This document shows positions 55,101 through 64,000 of a stretch of DNA of 64,000 nucleotides, piece after piece. The position numbers and the translations under genes are program-made. Each line of letters begins with the position of its first letter. The first letter of the stretch is position 1. Origin of the DNA: Archivesica marissinica (Eukaryota; Mollusca; Bivalvia; Venerida; Vesicomyidae); NCBI GenBank assembly GCA_014843695.1, contig CM026390.1, positions 4,337,971-4,401,970 on the forward strand, in the 5' to 3' direction. Under the pieces are notes generated by a model. The model ran no database searches. It had not been told where the DNA came from and saw only the letters and a program-made list of their open reading frames with translations.

Positions 55101-58100
55101 GTCCCAAGCTTGATCCTGTCTGCCTGTGTGTGTGTCTGTTCCAAGCTAGATCCTGCCTGCTGGTCTGTGTGCCTGTCCCAAGCTAGATCCTGCCTGCTGG
55201 TCTGTGTGCCTGTCCCAAGCTTGATCCTGCCTGCTGGTCTGTGTGCCTATCCCAAGCTAGATCCTGCCTGCTGGTCTGTGTGCCTGTCCCAAGCTTGATC
55301 CTGTCTGCTGGTATGTGTGTCTGTTCCAAGCTAGATCCTGCCTACTGGTCTGTGTGTCTGTCCCAAGCTAGATCCTGCCTGCTGGTCTGTGTGTCTGTCC
55401 AAGCTAGATCCTGCCTGCTGGTGTGTGTGCTGTCCCAAGCTAGATCCTGCTGGTCTGTGTGCCTGTCCAAGCTAGATCCTGCCTGCTGGTCTGTGTGCCT
55501 GTCCCAAGCTAGATCCTGCCTGCTGGTGTGTGTGTCTGTTCCAAGCTAGATCCTGCCTGCTGGTCTGTTCCAAGCTTGATCCTGCCTACTGGTTGTGTGT
55601 CTGTCCCAAGCTAGATCCTGCCTGCTGGTCTGTGCTTTTCTGGTGTGTGTGTCTGTCCCAAGCTAGATCCTGCCTGCTGGTCTGTGTGCCTGTCCCAAGC
55701 TAGATCCTGTCTGCTGGTCTGTGTGCCTGTCCCAAGCTAGATCCTGTCTGCTGGTCTGTGTGCCTGTCCCAAGCTAGATCCTGCCTGCTGGTCTGTGTGC
55801 CTGTCCCAAGCTAGATCCTGCCTACTGGTCTGTGTGTCTGTTCCAAGCTAGATCCTGCCTGCTGGTCTGTGTGTCTGTTCCAAGCTATATCCTGCCTGCT
55901 GGTCATTGTGTCTGTCCCAAGCTAGATCCTGTCTGCTGGTCTGTGTGCCTGTCCCAAGCTAGATCCTGCCTACTGGTCTGTGTGTCTGTCCCAAGCTAGA
56001 TCCTGCCTGCTGGTCTGTGTGTCTGTCCCAAGCTAGATCCTGCCTACTGGTCTGTGTGTCTGTCCCAAGCTAGATCCTGCTGCTGGTCTGTGTCTGTCCC
56101 AAGCTAGATCCTGCCTACTGGTCTGTGTGTCTGTCCCAAGCTAGATCCTGCTGCTGTCATTGTGTCTGTCCCAAGCTAGATCCTGCCTACTGGTCTGTGT
56201 GTCTGTCCCAAGCTAGATCCTGCCTACTGGTCTGTGTGTTTGTCCCAAGCTAGATCCTGTCTGCTGGTCTGTGTGTCTGTCCCAAGCTAGATCCTGCCTG
56301 CTGGTCTGTGTGTCTGTCCCAAGCTAGATCCTGCCTGCTGGTCTGTGTGTCTGTCCCAAGCTAGATCCTGCCTACTGGTCTGTGTGTCTGTCCCAAGCTA
56401 GATCCTGTCTGCTGGTCTGTGTGTCTGTCCCAAGCTAGATCCTGCCTACTGGTCTGTGTGTCTGTCCCAAGCTAGATCCTGCCTACTGGTCTGTGTGTCT
56501 GTCCCAAGCTAGATCCTGCCTGCTGGTCTGTGTGCTTGTCCCAAGCTAGATCCTGCCTGCTGGTCTGTGTGTCTGTCCCAAGCTAGATCCTGCCTGCTGG
56601 TCTGTGTGCCTGTTCCAAGCTAGATCCTGTCTGCTGGTCTGTGTGTCTGTCCCAAGCTAGATCCTGCCTACTGGTCTGTGTGTCTGTCCAAGCTAGATCC
56701 TGCCTGCTGGTCTGTGTGTCTGTCCCAAGCTAGATCCTGCCTGCTGGTCTGTGTGTCTGTCCCAAGCTAGATCCTGCCTGCTGGTCTGTGTGTCTGTCCC
56801 AAGCTAGATCCTGCCTACTGGTCTGTGTGTCTGTCCCAAGCTAGATCCTGCCTGCTGGTCTGTGTGCCTGTCCCAAGCTAGATCCTGCCTACTGGTCTGT
56901 GTGTCTGTCAAGCTAGATCCTGCCTGCTGTCTGTGTGCTGTCCAAGCTAGATCCTGCCTGCTGGTCTGTGTGTCTGTCCCAAGCTAGATCCTGCCTGCTG
57001 GTCTGTGTGCCTGTCCCAAGCTAGATCCTGCCTGCTGGTCTGTGTGCCTGTCCCAAGCTAGATCCTGCCTACTGGTCTGTGTGCCTGTCCCAAGCTAGAT
57101 CCTGCCTGCTGGTCTGTGTGTCTGTCCCAAGCTAGATCCTGCCTGCTGGTCTGTTCCAAGCTTGATCCTGCCTACTGGTCTGTGTGTCTGTCCCAAGCTA
57201 GATCCTGCCTGCTGGTCTGTTCCAAGCTAGATCCTGCCTGCTGGTCTGTGTGTCTGTCCCAAGCTAGATCCTGCCTGCTGGTCTGTGTGCCTGTCCCAAG
57301 CTAGATCCTGTCTGCTGGTCTGTGTGTCTGTCCCAAGCTAGATCCTGCCTGCTGGTCTGTGTGCCTGTCCCAAGCTAGATCCTGCCTGCTGGTCTGTGTG
57401 TCTGTCCCAAGCTAGATCCTGCCTGCTGGTCTGTGTGTCTGTTCCAAGCTATCCTGCCTGCTGGTCTGTGTTGGTCCAAGCTAGATCCTGCCTGCTGGTC
57501 TGTGTGCCTGTCCCAAGCTAGATCCTGCCTACTGGTCTGTGTGTCTGTCCCAAGCTAGATCCTGCCTGCTGGTCTGTGTGTCTGTCCCAAGCTTGATCCT
57601 GCCTGCTGGTCATTGTGTCTGTCCCAAGCTAGATCCTGCCTACTGGTCTGTGTGTCTGTCCCAAGCTAGATCCTGCCACTGGTCTGTGTGTGTGTCTGTC
57701 CCAAGCTAGATCCTGCCTGCTGGTCTGTGTGTGTCTGTCCCAAGCTAGATCCTGTCTGTGGTTGTGTCTGTCCCAAGCTAGATCCTGTCTGCTGGTGTGT
57801 GTCTGTCCCAAGCTAGATCCTGCCTGCTGGTCTGTGTGCCTGTCCCAAGCTAGATCCTGTCTGCTGGTCTGTGTGCCTGTCCCAAGCTAGATCCTGCCTA
57901 CTGGTCTGTGTGTTTGTCCCAAGCTAGATCCTTCTGCTGGTCTGTGTGTCTGTCCCAAGCTAGATCCTGCCTGCTGGTCTGTGTGTCTGTCCCAAGCTAG
58001 ATCCTGCCTGCTGGTCTGTGTGTCTGTCCCAAGCTAGATCCTGCCTGCTGGTCTGTGTGTCTGTTCCAAGCTAGATCCTGCCTGCTGGTCTGTGTGCCTG

Positions 58101-58457
58101 TCCCAAGCTTGATCCTGCCTGCTGGTCTGTGTGTCTGTCCCAAGCTAGATCCTGCCTGCTGGTCTGTGTGTCTGTCCCAAGCTAGATCCTGCCTGCTGGT
58201 CTGTGTGTCTGTCCCAAGCTAGATCCTGCCTGCTGGTCTCTGTCCCAAGCTAGATCCTGCCTGCTGGTCTGTGTGTCTGTCCCAAGCTAGATCCTGCCTG
58301 CTGGTCTGTGTGTCTGTCCCAAGCTAGATCCTGCCTACTGGTCTGTGTGTCTGTTCCAAGCTAGATCCTGCCTGCTGGTCTGTGTGCCTGTTCCAAGCTA
58401 GATCCTGCCTGCTGGTCTGTGTGTCTGTCCCAAGCTAGATCCTGCCTGCTGGTCTGT
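40171..58457. repeat. 37-bp minisatellite, about 18.3 kb, in intron 7
   Basis: The long unit is GTCTGTGTGTCTGTCCCAAG followed by CTAGATCCTGCCTGCTG (37 bp). A 29-bp short form lacks GTCTGTGT. Variants (TTCC/TCCC, GCTTG/GCTAG, CCTACTG/CCTGCTG, TGTCTGCTG, GTCATTGTG) are combined into longer blocks that recur at distances of kilobases. The frames on both strands are short and repeat-derived. Confidence 0.98.
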
Positions 58458-59457
58458 NNNNNNNNNNNNNNNNNNNNNNNNNNNNNNNNNNNNNNNNNNN
58501 NNNNNNNNNNNNNNNNNNNNNNNNNNNNNNNNNNNNNNNNNNNNNNNNNNNNNNNNNNNNNNNNNNNNNNNNNNNNNNNNNNNNNNNNNNNNNNNNNNNN
58601 NNNNNNNNNNNNNNNNNNNNNNNNNNNNNNNNNNNNNNNNNNNNNNNNNNNNNNNNNNNNNNNNNNNNNNNNNNNNNNNNNNNNNNNNNNNNNNNNNNNN
58701 NNNNNNNNNNNNNNNNNNNNNNNNNNNNNNNNNNNNNNNNNNNNNNNNNNNNNNNNNNNNNNNNNNNNNNNNNNNNNNNNNNNNNNNNNNNNNNNNNNNN
58801 NNNNNNNNNNNNNNNNNNNNNNNNNNNNNNNNNNNNNNNNNNNNNNNNNNNNNNNNNNNNNNNNNNNNNNNNNNNNNNNNNNNNNNNNNNNNNNNNNNNN
58901 NNNNNNNNNNNNNNNNNNNNNNNNNNNNNNNNNNNNNNNNNNNNNNNNNNNNNNNNNNNNNNNNNNNNNNNNNNNNNNNNNNNNNNNNNNNNNNNNNNNN
59001 NNNNNNNNNNNNNNNNNNNNNNNNNNNNNNNNNNNNNNNNNNNNNNNNNNNNNNNNNNNNNNNNNNNNNNNNNNNNNNNNNNNNNNNNNNNNNNNNNNNN
59101 NNNNNNNNNNNNNNNNNNNNNNNNNNNNNNNNNNNNNNNNNNNNNNNNNNNNNNNNNNNNNNNNNNNNNNNNNNNNNNNNNNNNNNNNNNNNNNNNNNNN
59201 NNNNNNNNNNNNNNNNNNNNNNNNNNNNNNNNNNNNNNNNNNNNNNNNNNNNNNNNNNNNNNNNNNNNNNNNNNNNNNNNNNNNNNNNNNNNNNNNNNNN
59301 NNNNNNNNNNNNNNNNNNNNNNNNNNNNNNNNNNNNNNNNNNNNNNNNNNNNNNNNNNNNNNNNNNNNNNNNNNNNNNNNNNNNNNNNNNNNNNNNNNNN
59401 NNNNNNNNNNNNNNNNNNNNNNNNNNNNNNNNNNNNNNNNNNNNNNNNNNNNNNNNN
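58458..59457. other. Assembly gap of exactly 1000 N
   Basis: A run of N inside the giant array. The round size suggests a placeholder, so the true distance and content are unknown. Confidence 0.99.
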
Positions 59458-60166
59458 TACTAACAGCCCACCCTGAGCACAGCTAAGATAGAGAGACAGA
59501 CAGACAAACAGATGCTGGACAATTGTCCTCTACCAACAGCCTACCCTGAGCACAGCTAAGATAGAGAGACAGACAGACAAACAGATGCTGGACAATTGTC
59601 CTCTACCAACAGCCTACCCTGAGCACAGCTAAGATAGAGAGACAGACAGACAAACAGATGCTGGACAATTGTCCTCTACCAACAGCCTACCCTGAGCACA
59701 GCTAAGATAGAGAGACAGACAGACAAACAGATGCTGGACAATTGTCCTCTACCAACAGCCTACCCTGAGCACAGCTAAGATAGAGAGACAGACAGACAAA
59801 CAGATGCTGGACAATTGTCCTCTACCAACAGCCTACCCTGAGCACAGCTAAGATAGAGAGACAGACAGACAAACAGATGCTGGACAATTGTCCTCTACCA
59901 ACAGCCTACCCTGAGCACAGCTAAGATAGAGAGACAGACAGACAAACAGATGCTGGACAATTGTCCTCTACCAACAGCCTACCCTGAGCACAGCTAAGAT
60001 AGAGAGACAGACAGACAAACAGATGCTGGACAATTGTCCTCTACCAACAGCCTACCCTGAGCACAGCTAAGATAGAGAGACAGACAGACAAACAGATGCT
60101 GGACAATTGCCTCTACCAACACCCACCCTGAGCCCAGCTGTGTTTGAGACAGACAGGACAAACTGC
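59458..60166. repeat. 73-bp minisatellite, about 9 units
   Basis: The unit contains CCTACCCTGAGCACAGCTAA, GATAGAGAGACAGACAGACA and GCTGGACAATTGTCCTCTAC. Inner copies are identical; only the first (AGCCCACC) and last (CACCCACCCTGAGCCCAG) differ. It begins right at the gap and passes directly into the 37-bp array, so it is nested in it. Confidence 0.96.
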
Positions 60167-63100
60167 TGGTCTGTGTGTCTGTCCCAAGCTAGATCCTGCC
60201 TGGTCTGTGTGTCTGTTCCCAAGCTAGATCCTGCCTGCTGGTCTGTGTGTCTGTCCCAAGCTAGATCCTGCCTGCTGGTCTGTGTGCCTGTCCCAAGCTA
60301 GATCCTGCCTGCTGGCTGTGTGTCTGTCCCAAGCTAGATCCTGCCTGCTGGTCTGTGTGTCTGTCCCAAGCTAGATCCTGCCTGCTGGTCTTTGTGTCTG
60401 TCCCAAGCTAGATCCTGCCTGCTGGTCTGTGTGTCTGTCCCAAGCTAGATCCTGCCTGCTGGTCTGTTTGCCTGTCCCAAGCTAGATCCTGCCTACTGGT
60501 CTGTGTCTGTCCCAAGCTAGATCCTGCCTGCTGGTCTGTGTGTCTGTCCCAAGCTAGATCCTGCCTGCTGGTCTGTGTGCCTGTCCCAAGCTAGATCCTG
60601 CCTGCTGGTCTGTGTGCCTGTCCCAAGCTAGATCCTGCCTACTGGTCTGTGTGCCTGTCCCAAGCTAGATCCTGCCTGCTGGTCTGTGTGTCTGTCCCAA
60701 GCTAGATCCTGCCTGCTGGTCTGTTCCAAGCTTGATCCTGCCTACTGGTTTGTGTGTCTGTCCCAAGCTAGATCCTGCCTGCTGGTCTGTCCAAGCTAGA
60801 TCCTGTCTGCTGGTCTGTGTGTCTGTCCCAAGCTAGATCCTGTCTGCTGGTCTGTGTGCCTGTCCCAAGCTAGATCCTGCCTACTGGTCTGTGTGTCTGT
60901 CCCAAGCTAGATCCTGCCTGCTGGTCTGTGTGTCTGTCCCAAGCTAGATCCTGCCTGCTGGTCTGTGTGTCTGTCCCAAGCTAGATCCTGCCTACTGGTC
61001 TGTGTGTCTGTTCCAAGCTAGATCCTGCCTGCTGGTCTGTGTGCCTGTCCCAAGCTAGATCCTGCCTGCTGGTCTGTGTGCCTGTCCCAAGCTAGATCCT
61101 GCCTGCTGGTCTGTGTGTCTGTCCCAAGCTAGATCCTGCCTGCTGGTCTGTTTGCCTGTCCCAAGCTAGATCCTGCCTACTGGTCTGTGTCTGTCCCAAG
61201 CTAGATCCTGCCTGCTGGTCTGTGTGTCTGTCCCAAGCTAGATCCTGCCTGCTGGTCTGTGTGCCTGTCCCAAGCTAGATCCTGCCTGCTGGTCTGTGTG
61301 CCTGTCCCAAGCTAGATCCTGCCTACTGGTCTGTGTGTCTGTCCCAAGCTAGATCCTGCCTGCTGGTCTGTGTGTCTGTCCCAAGCTAGATCCTGCCTGC
61401 TGGTCTGTTCCAAGCTTGATCCTGCCTACTGGTTTGTGTGTCTGTCCCAAGCTAGATCCTGCCTGCTGGTCTGTCCAAGCTAGATCCTGTCTGCTGGTTG
61501 TGTGTCTGTCCCAAGCTAGATCCTGTCTGCTGGTCTGTGTGCCTGTCCCAAGCTAGATCCTGTCTGCTGGTCTGTGTGCCTGTCCCAAGCTAGATCCTGT
61601 CTGCTGGTCTGTGTGCCTGTCCCAAGCTAGATCCTGTCTGCTGGTCTGTGTGCCTGTCCCAAGCTAGATCCTGCCTACTGGTCTGTGTGTCTGTCCCAAG
61701 CTAGATCCTGCCTGCTGGTCTGTGTGTCTGTCCCAAGCTAGATCCTGCCTACTGGTCTGTGTGTCTGTCCCAAGCTAGATCCTGCCTACTGGTCTGTGTG
61801 TCTGTCCCAAGCTAGATCCTGCCTGCTGGTCTGTGTGTCTGTCCCAAGCTAGATCCTGTCTGCTGGTCTGTGTGTCTGTCCCAAGCTAGATCCTGCCTGC
61901 TGGTCTGTGTGTCTGTTCCAAGCTAGATCCTGCTTGCTGGTCTGTGTGCCTGTCCCAAGCTAGATCCTGCCTGCTGGTCTGTGTGTCTGTCCCAAGCTAG
62001 ATCCTGCCTGCTGGTCTGTGTGTCTGTCCCAAGCTAGATCCTGCCTGCTGGTCTGTGTGTCTGTTCCAAGCTAGATCCTGCCTGCTGGTCTGTGTGCCTG
62101 TCCCAAGCTAGATCCTGCCTGCTTGTCTGTGTGTCTGTCCCAAGCTAGATCCTGCCTGCTGGTCTGTGTGTCTGTCCCAAGCTAGATCCTGCCTGCTGGT
62201 CTGTGTGTCTGTCCCAAGCTAGATCCTGCCTGCTGGTCTGTGTGTCTGTCCCAAGCTAGATCCTGCCTGCTGGTCTGTGTGTCTGTCCCAAGCTAGATCC
62301 TGCCTGCTGGTCTGTGTGTCTGTTCCAAGCTAGATCCTGCCTGCTGGTCTGTGTGCTGTCCCAAGCTAGATCCTGCCTGCTGGTCTGTGTGTCTGTCCCA
62401 AGCTAGATCCTGCCTGCTGGTCTGTGTGCCTGTCCCAAGCTAGATCCTGTCTGCTGGTCTGTGTGCCTGTCCCAAGCTAGATCCTGCCTACTGGTCTGTG
62501 TGCTGTCCCAAGCTAGATCCTGCTCTGGTCTGTGTCTGTCCCAAGCTAGATCCTGCCTGCTGGTCTGTTCCAAGCTTGATCCTGCCTACTGGTTTGTGTG
62601 TCTGTCCCAAGCTAGATCCTGTCTGCTGGTATGTGTCTGTCCCAAGCTAGATCCTGTCTGCTGGTGTGTGTCTGTCCCAAGCTAGATCCTGTCTGCTGGT
62701 CTGTGTGCCTGTCCCAAGCTAGATCCTGTCTGCTGGTCTGTGTGCCTGTCCCAAGCTAGATCCTGCCTACTGGTCTGTGTGTTTGTCCCAAGCTAGATCC
62801 TGTCTGCTGGTCTGTGTGTCTGTCCCAAGCTAGATCCTGCCTGCTGGTCTCTGTGTCTGTCCCAAGCTAGATCCTGCCTGCTGGTCTGTGTGTCTGTTCC
62901 AAGCTAGATCCTGCCTGCTGGTCTGTGTGCCTGTCCCAAGCTTGATCCTGCCTGCTTGTCTGTGTGTCTGTTCCAAGCTTGATCCTGCCTGCTTGTCTGT
63001 GTGCCTGTTCCAAGCTAGATCCTGCCTGCTGGTCTGTGTGCCTGTCCCAAGCTAGATCCTGCCTGCTGGTCTGTGTGCCTGTTCCAAGCTAGATCCTGCC

Positions 63101-64000
63101 TGCTGGTCTGTGTGCCTGTTCCAAGCTAGATCCTGCCTGCTGGTCTGTGTGCCTGTCCCAAGCTAGATCCTGCCTGCTGGTCTGTGTGCCTGTTCCAAGC
63201 TAGATCCTGCCTGCTGGTCTGTGTGTCTGTCCCAAGCTAGATCCTGCCTGCTGGTCTGTGTGTCTGTCCCAAGCTAGATCCTGCCTGCTGGTCTGTGTGT
63301 CTGTCCCAAGCTAGATCCTGCCTGCTGGTCTGTGTGTCTGTCCCAAGCTAGATCCTGCCTGCTGGTCTGTGTGTCTGTTCCAAGCTAGATCCTGCCTGCT
63401 GGTCTGTGTGCCTGTCCCAAGCTAGATCCTGCCTGCTGGTCTGTGTGCCTGTCCCAAGCTAGATCCTGCCTGCTGGTCTGTGTGTCTGTGCCAAGCTAGA
63501 TCCTGCCTACTGGTCTGTGTGCCTTCCAAGCTAGATCCTGCCTACTGGTCTGTCCCAAGCTAGATCCTGCCTACTGGTCTGTGTGCCTGTCCCAAGCTAG
63601 ATCCTGTCTACTGGTCTGTGTGTCTGTCCCAAGCTAGATCCTGCCTACTGGTCTGTGTGTCTGTGCCAAGCTAGATCCTGCCTACTGGTCTGTGTGCCTG
63701 TCCCAAGCTAGATCCTGCCTGCTGGTCTGTGTGTCTGTCCCAAGCTAGATCCTGCCTACTGGTCTGTGTGTCTGTCCCAAGCTAGATCCTGTCTGCTGGT
63801 CTGTGTGTCTGTCCCAAGCTAGATCCTGCCTGCTGGTCTGTGTGTCTGTTCCAAGCTAGATCCTGCCTGCTGGTCTGTGTGCTTGTCCCAAGCTAGATCC
63901 TGTCTGCTGGTCTGTGTGTCTGTCCCAAGCTAGATCCTGCCTGCTGGTCTGTGTGTCTGTTCCAAGCTAGATCCTGCTTGCTGGTCTGTGTGCTTGTCCC
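60167..64000. repeat. 37-bp minisatellite, continuation to window edge
   Basis: Same unit family as 40171-58457, with blocks shared with that segment (for example the short TGTTCCAAGCTTGATCCTGC unit followed by GGTTTGTGTG). The array is cut by the right window edge. Confidence 0.98.

Larger units (their letters stand above)
40099..64000 (+). other. GON4L: GON4L-like gene, intron 7 (extends past window)
   Basis: Starts at donor GTATGT; the first about 70 bases are unique. Everything after is tandem array plus an assembly gap. No acceptor with following coding sequence was found, so the intron is at least 23.9 kb. Confidence 0.7.

Noticed and set aside
58419..59486. A 355-codon frame crossing the N gap
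   Set aside because: It is open only because unknown bases hide stops; both ends are array sequence.
40171..64000. Many frames of 60-130 codons within the 37-bp array (for example repeats of SQARSCLLVC)
   Set aside because: All derive from the repeat unit, recur in each block and shift frame with unit-length changes. They lie inside an intron.

Overview
This is eukaryotic, AT-rich, mostly non-coding DNA from an invertebrate nuclear genome. Dense minisatellites, several tRNA-headed SINE families and decayed non-LTR retrotransposons suggest a lophotrochozoan, most likely a mollusc (perhaps a bivalve). That assignment rests on general resemblance; no search was run. There is no bacterial-type gene organisation.

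Layout. Positions 1-22.7 kb are repeat-rich intergenic DNA: tandem arrays with periods of 49, 24, 27, 35 and 36 bp, two broken LINE reverse-transcriptase fragments on the minus strand (about 8.56-10.31 kb and 10.89-11.84 kb), copies of at least five SINE families, a 199-bp foldback element and a 1.2-kb hAT-like element with terminal inverted repeats and a probable target-site duplication. From 22.78 kb to the right edge lies one plus-strand split gene. Seven exons (22779-23328, 24854-24969, 32541-32683, 34572-34703, 35657-35767, 37930-38094, 39973-40098) have good splice sites and join in frame into a 431-codon N-terminal part of a protein that I recognise as GON4L-like (homologue of worm gon-4 and Drosophila mute), a nuclear transcription cofactor. 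The gene runs off the window inside intron 7.

The striking feature is the introns. Nearly every one is filled by its own minisatellite: 62- and 31-bp arrays in intron 1, a 6.2-kb 25-bp array in intron 2, 30-bp in intron 3, 57-bp in intron 4, 51- and 28-bp in intron 5, 43-bp in intron 6, and a 37-bp array of at least 22 kb (with a 1000-N gap and an embedded 73-bp array) in intron 7. Three arrays overlap splice junctions. The 30- and 57-bp arrays repeat the exon end plus its 5' splice site, and the 28-bp array repeats a 3' splice site plus the exon start. The gene therefore carries 17-18, four and several tens of candidate splice sites at three successive introns. The intron-2 unit also resembles the coding end of exon 3. 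I regard this exon-boundary-derived minisatellite growth as the most interesting observation. Tandem repeats occupy well over half of the window.
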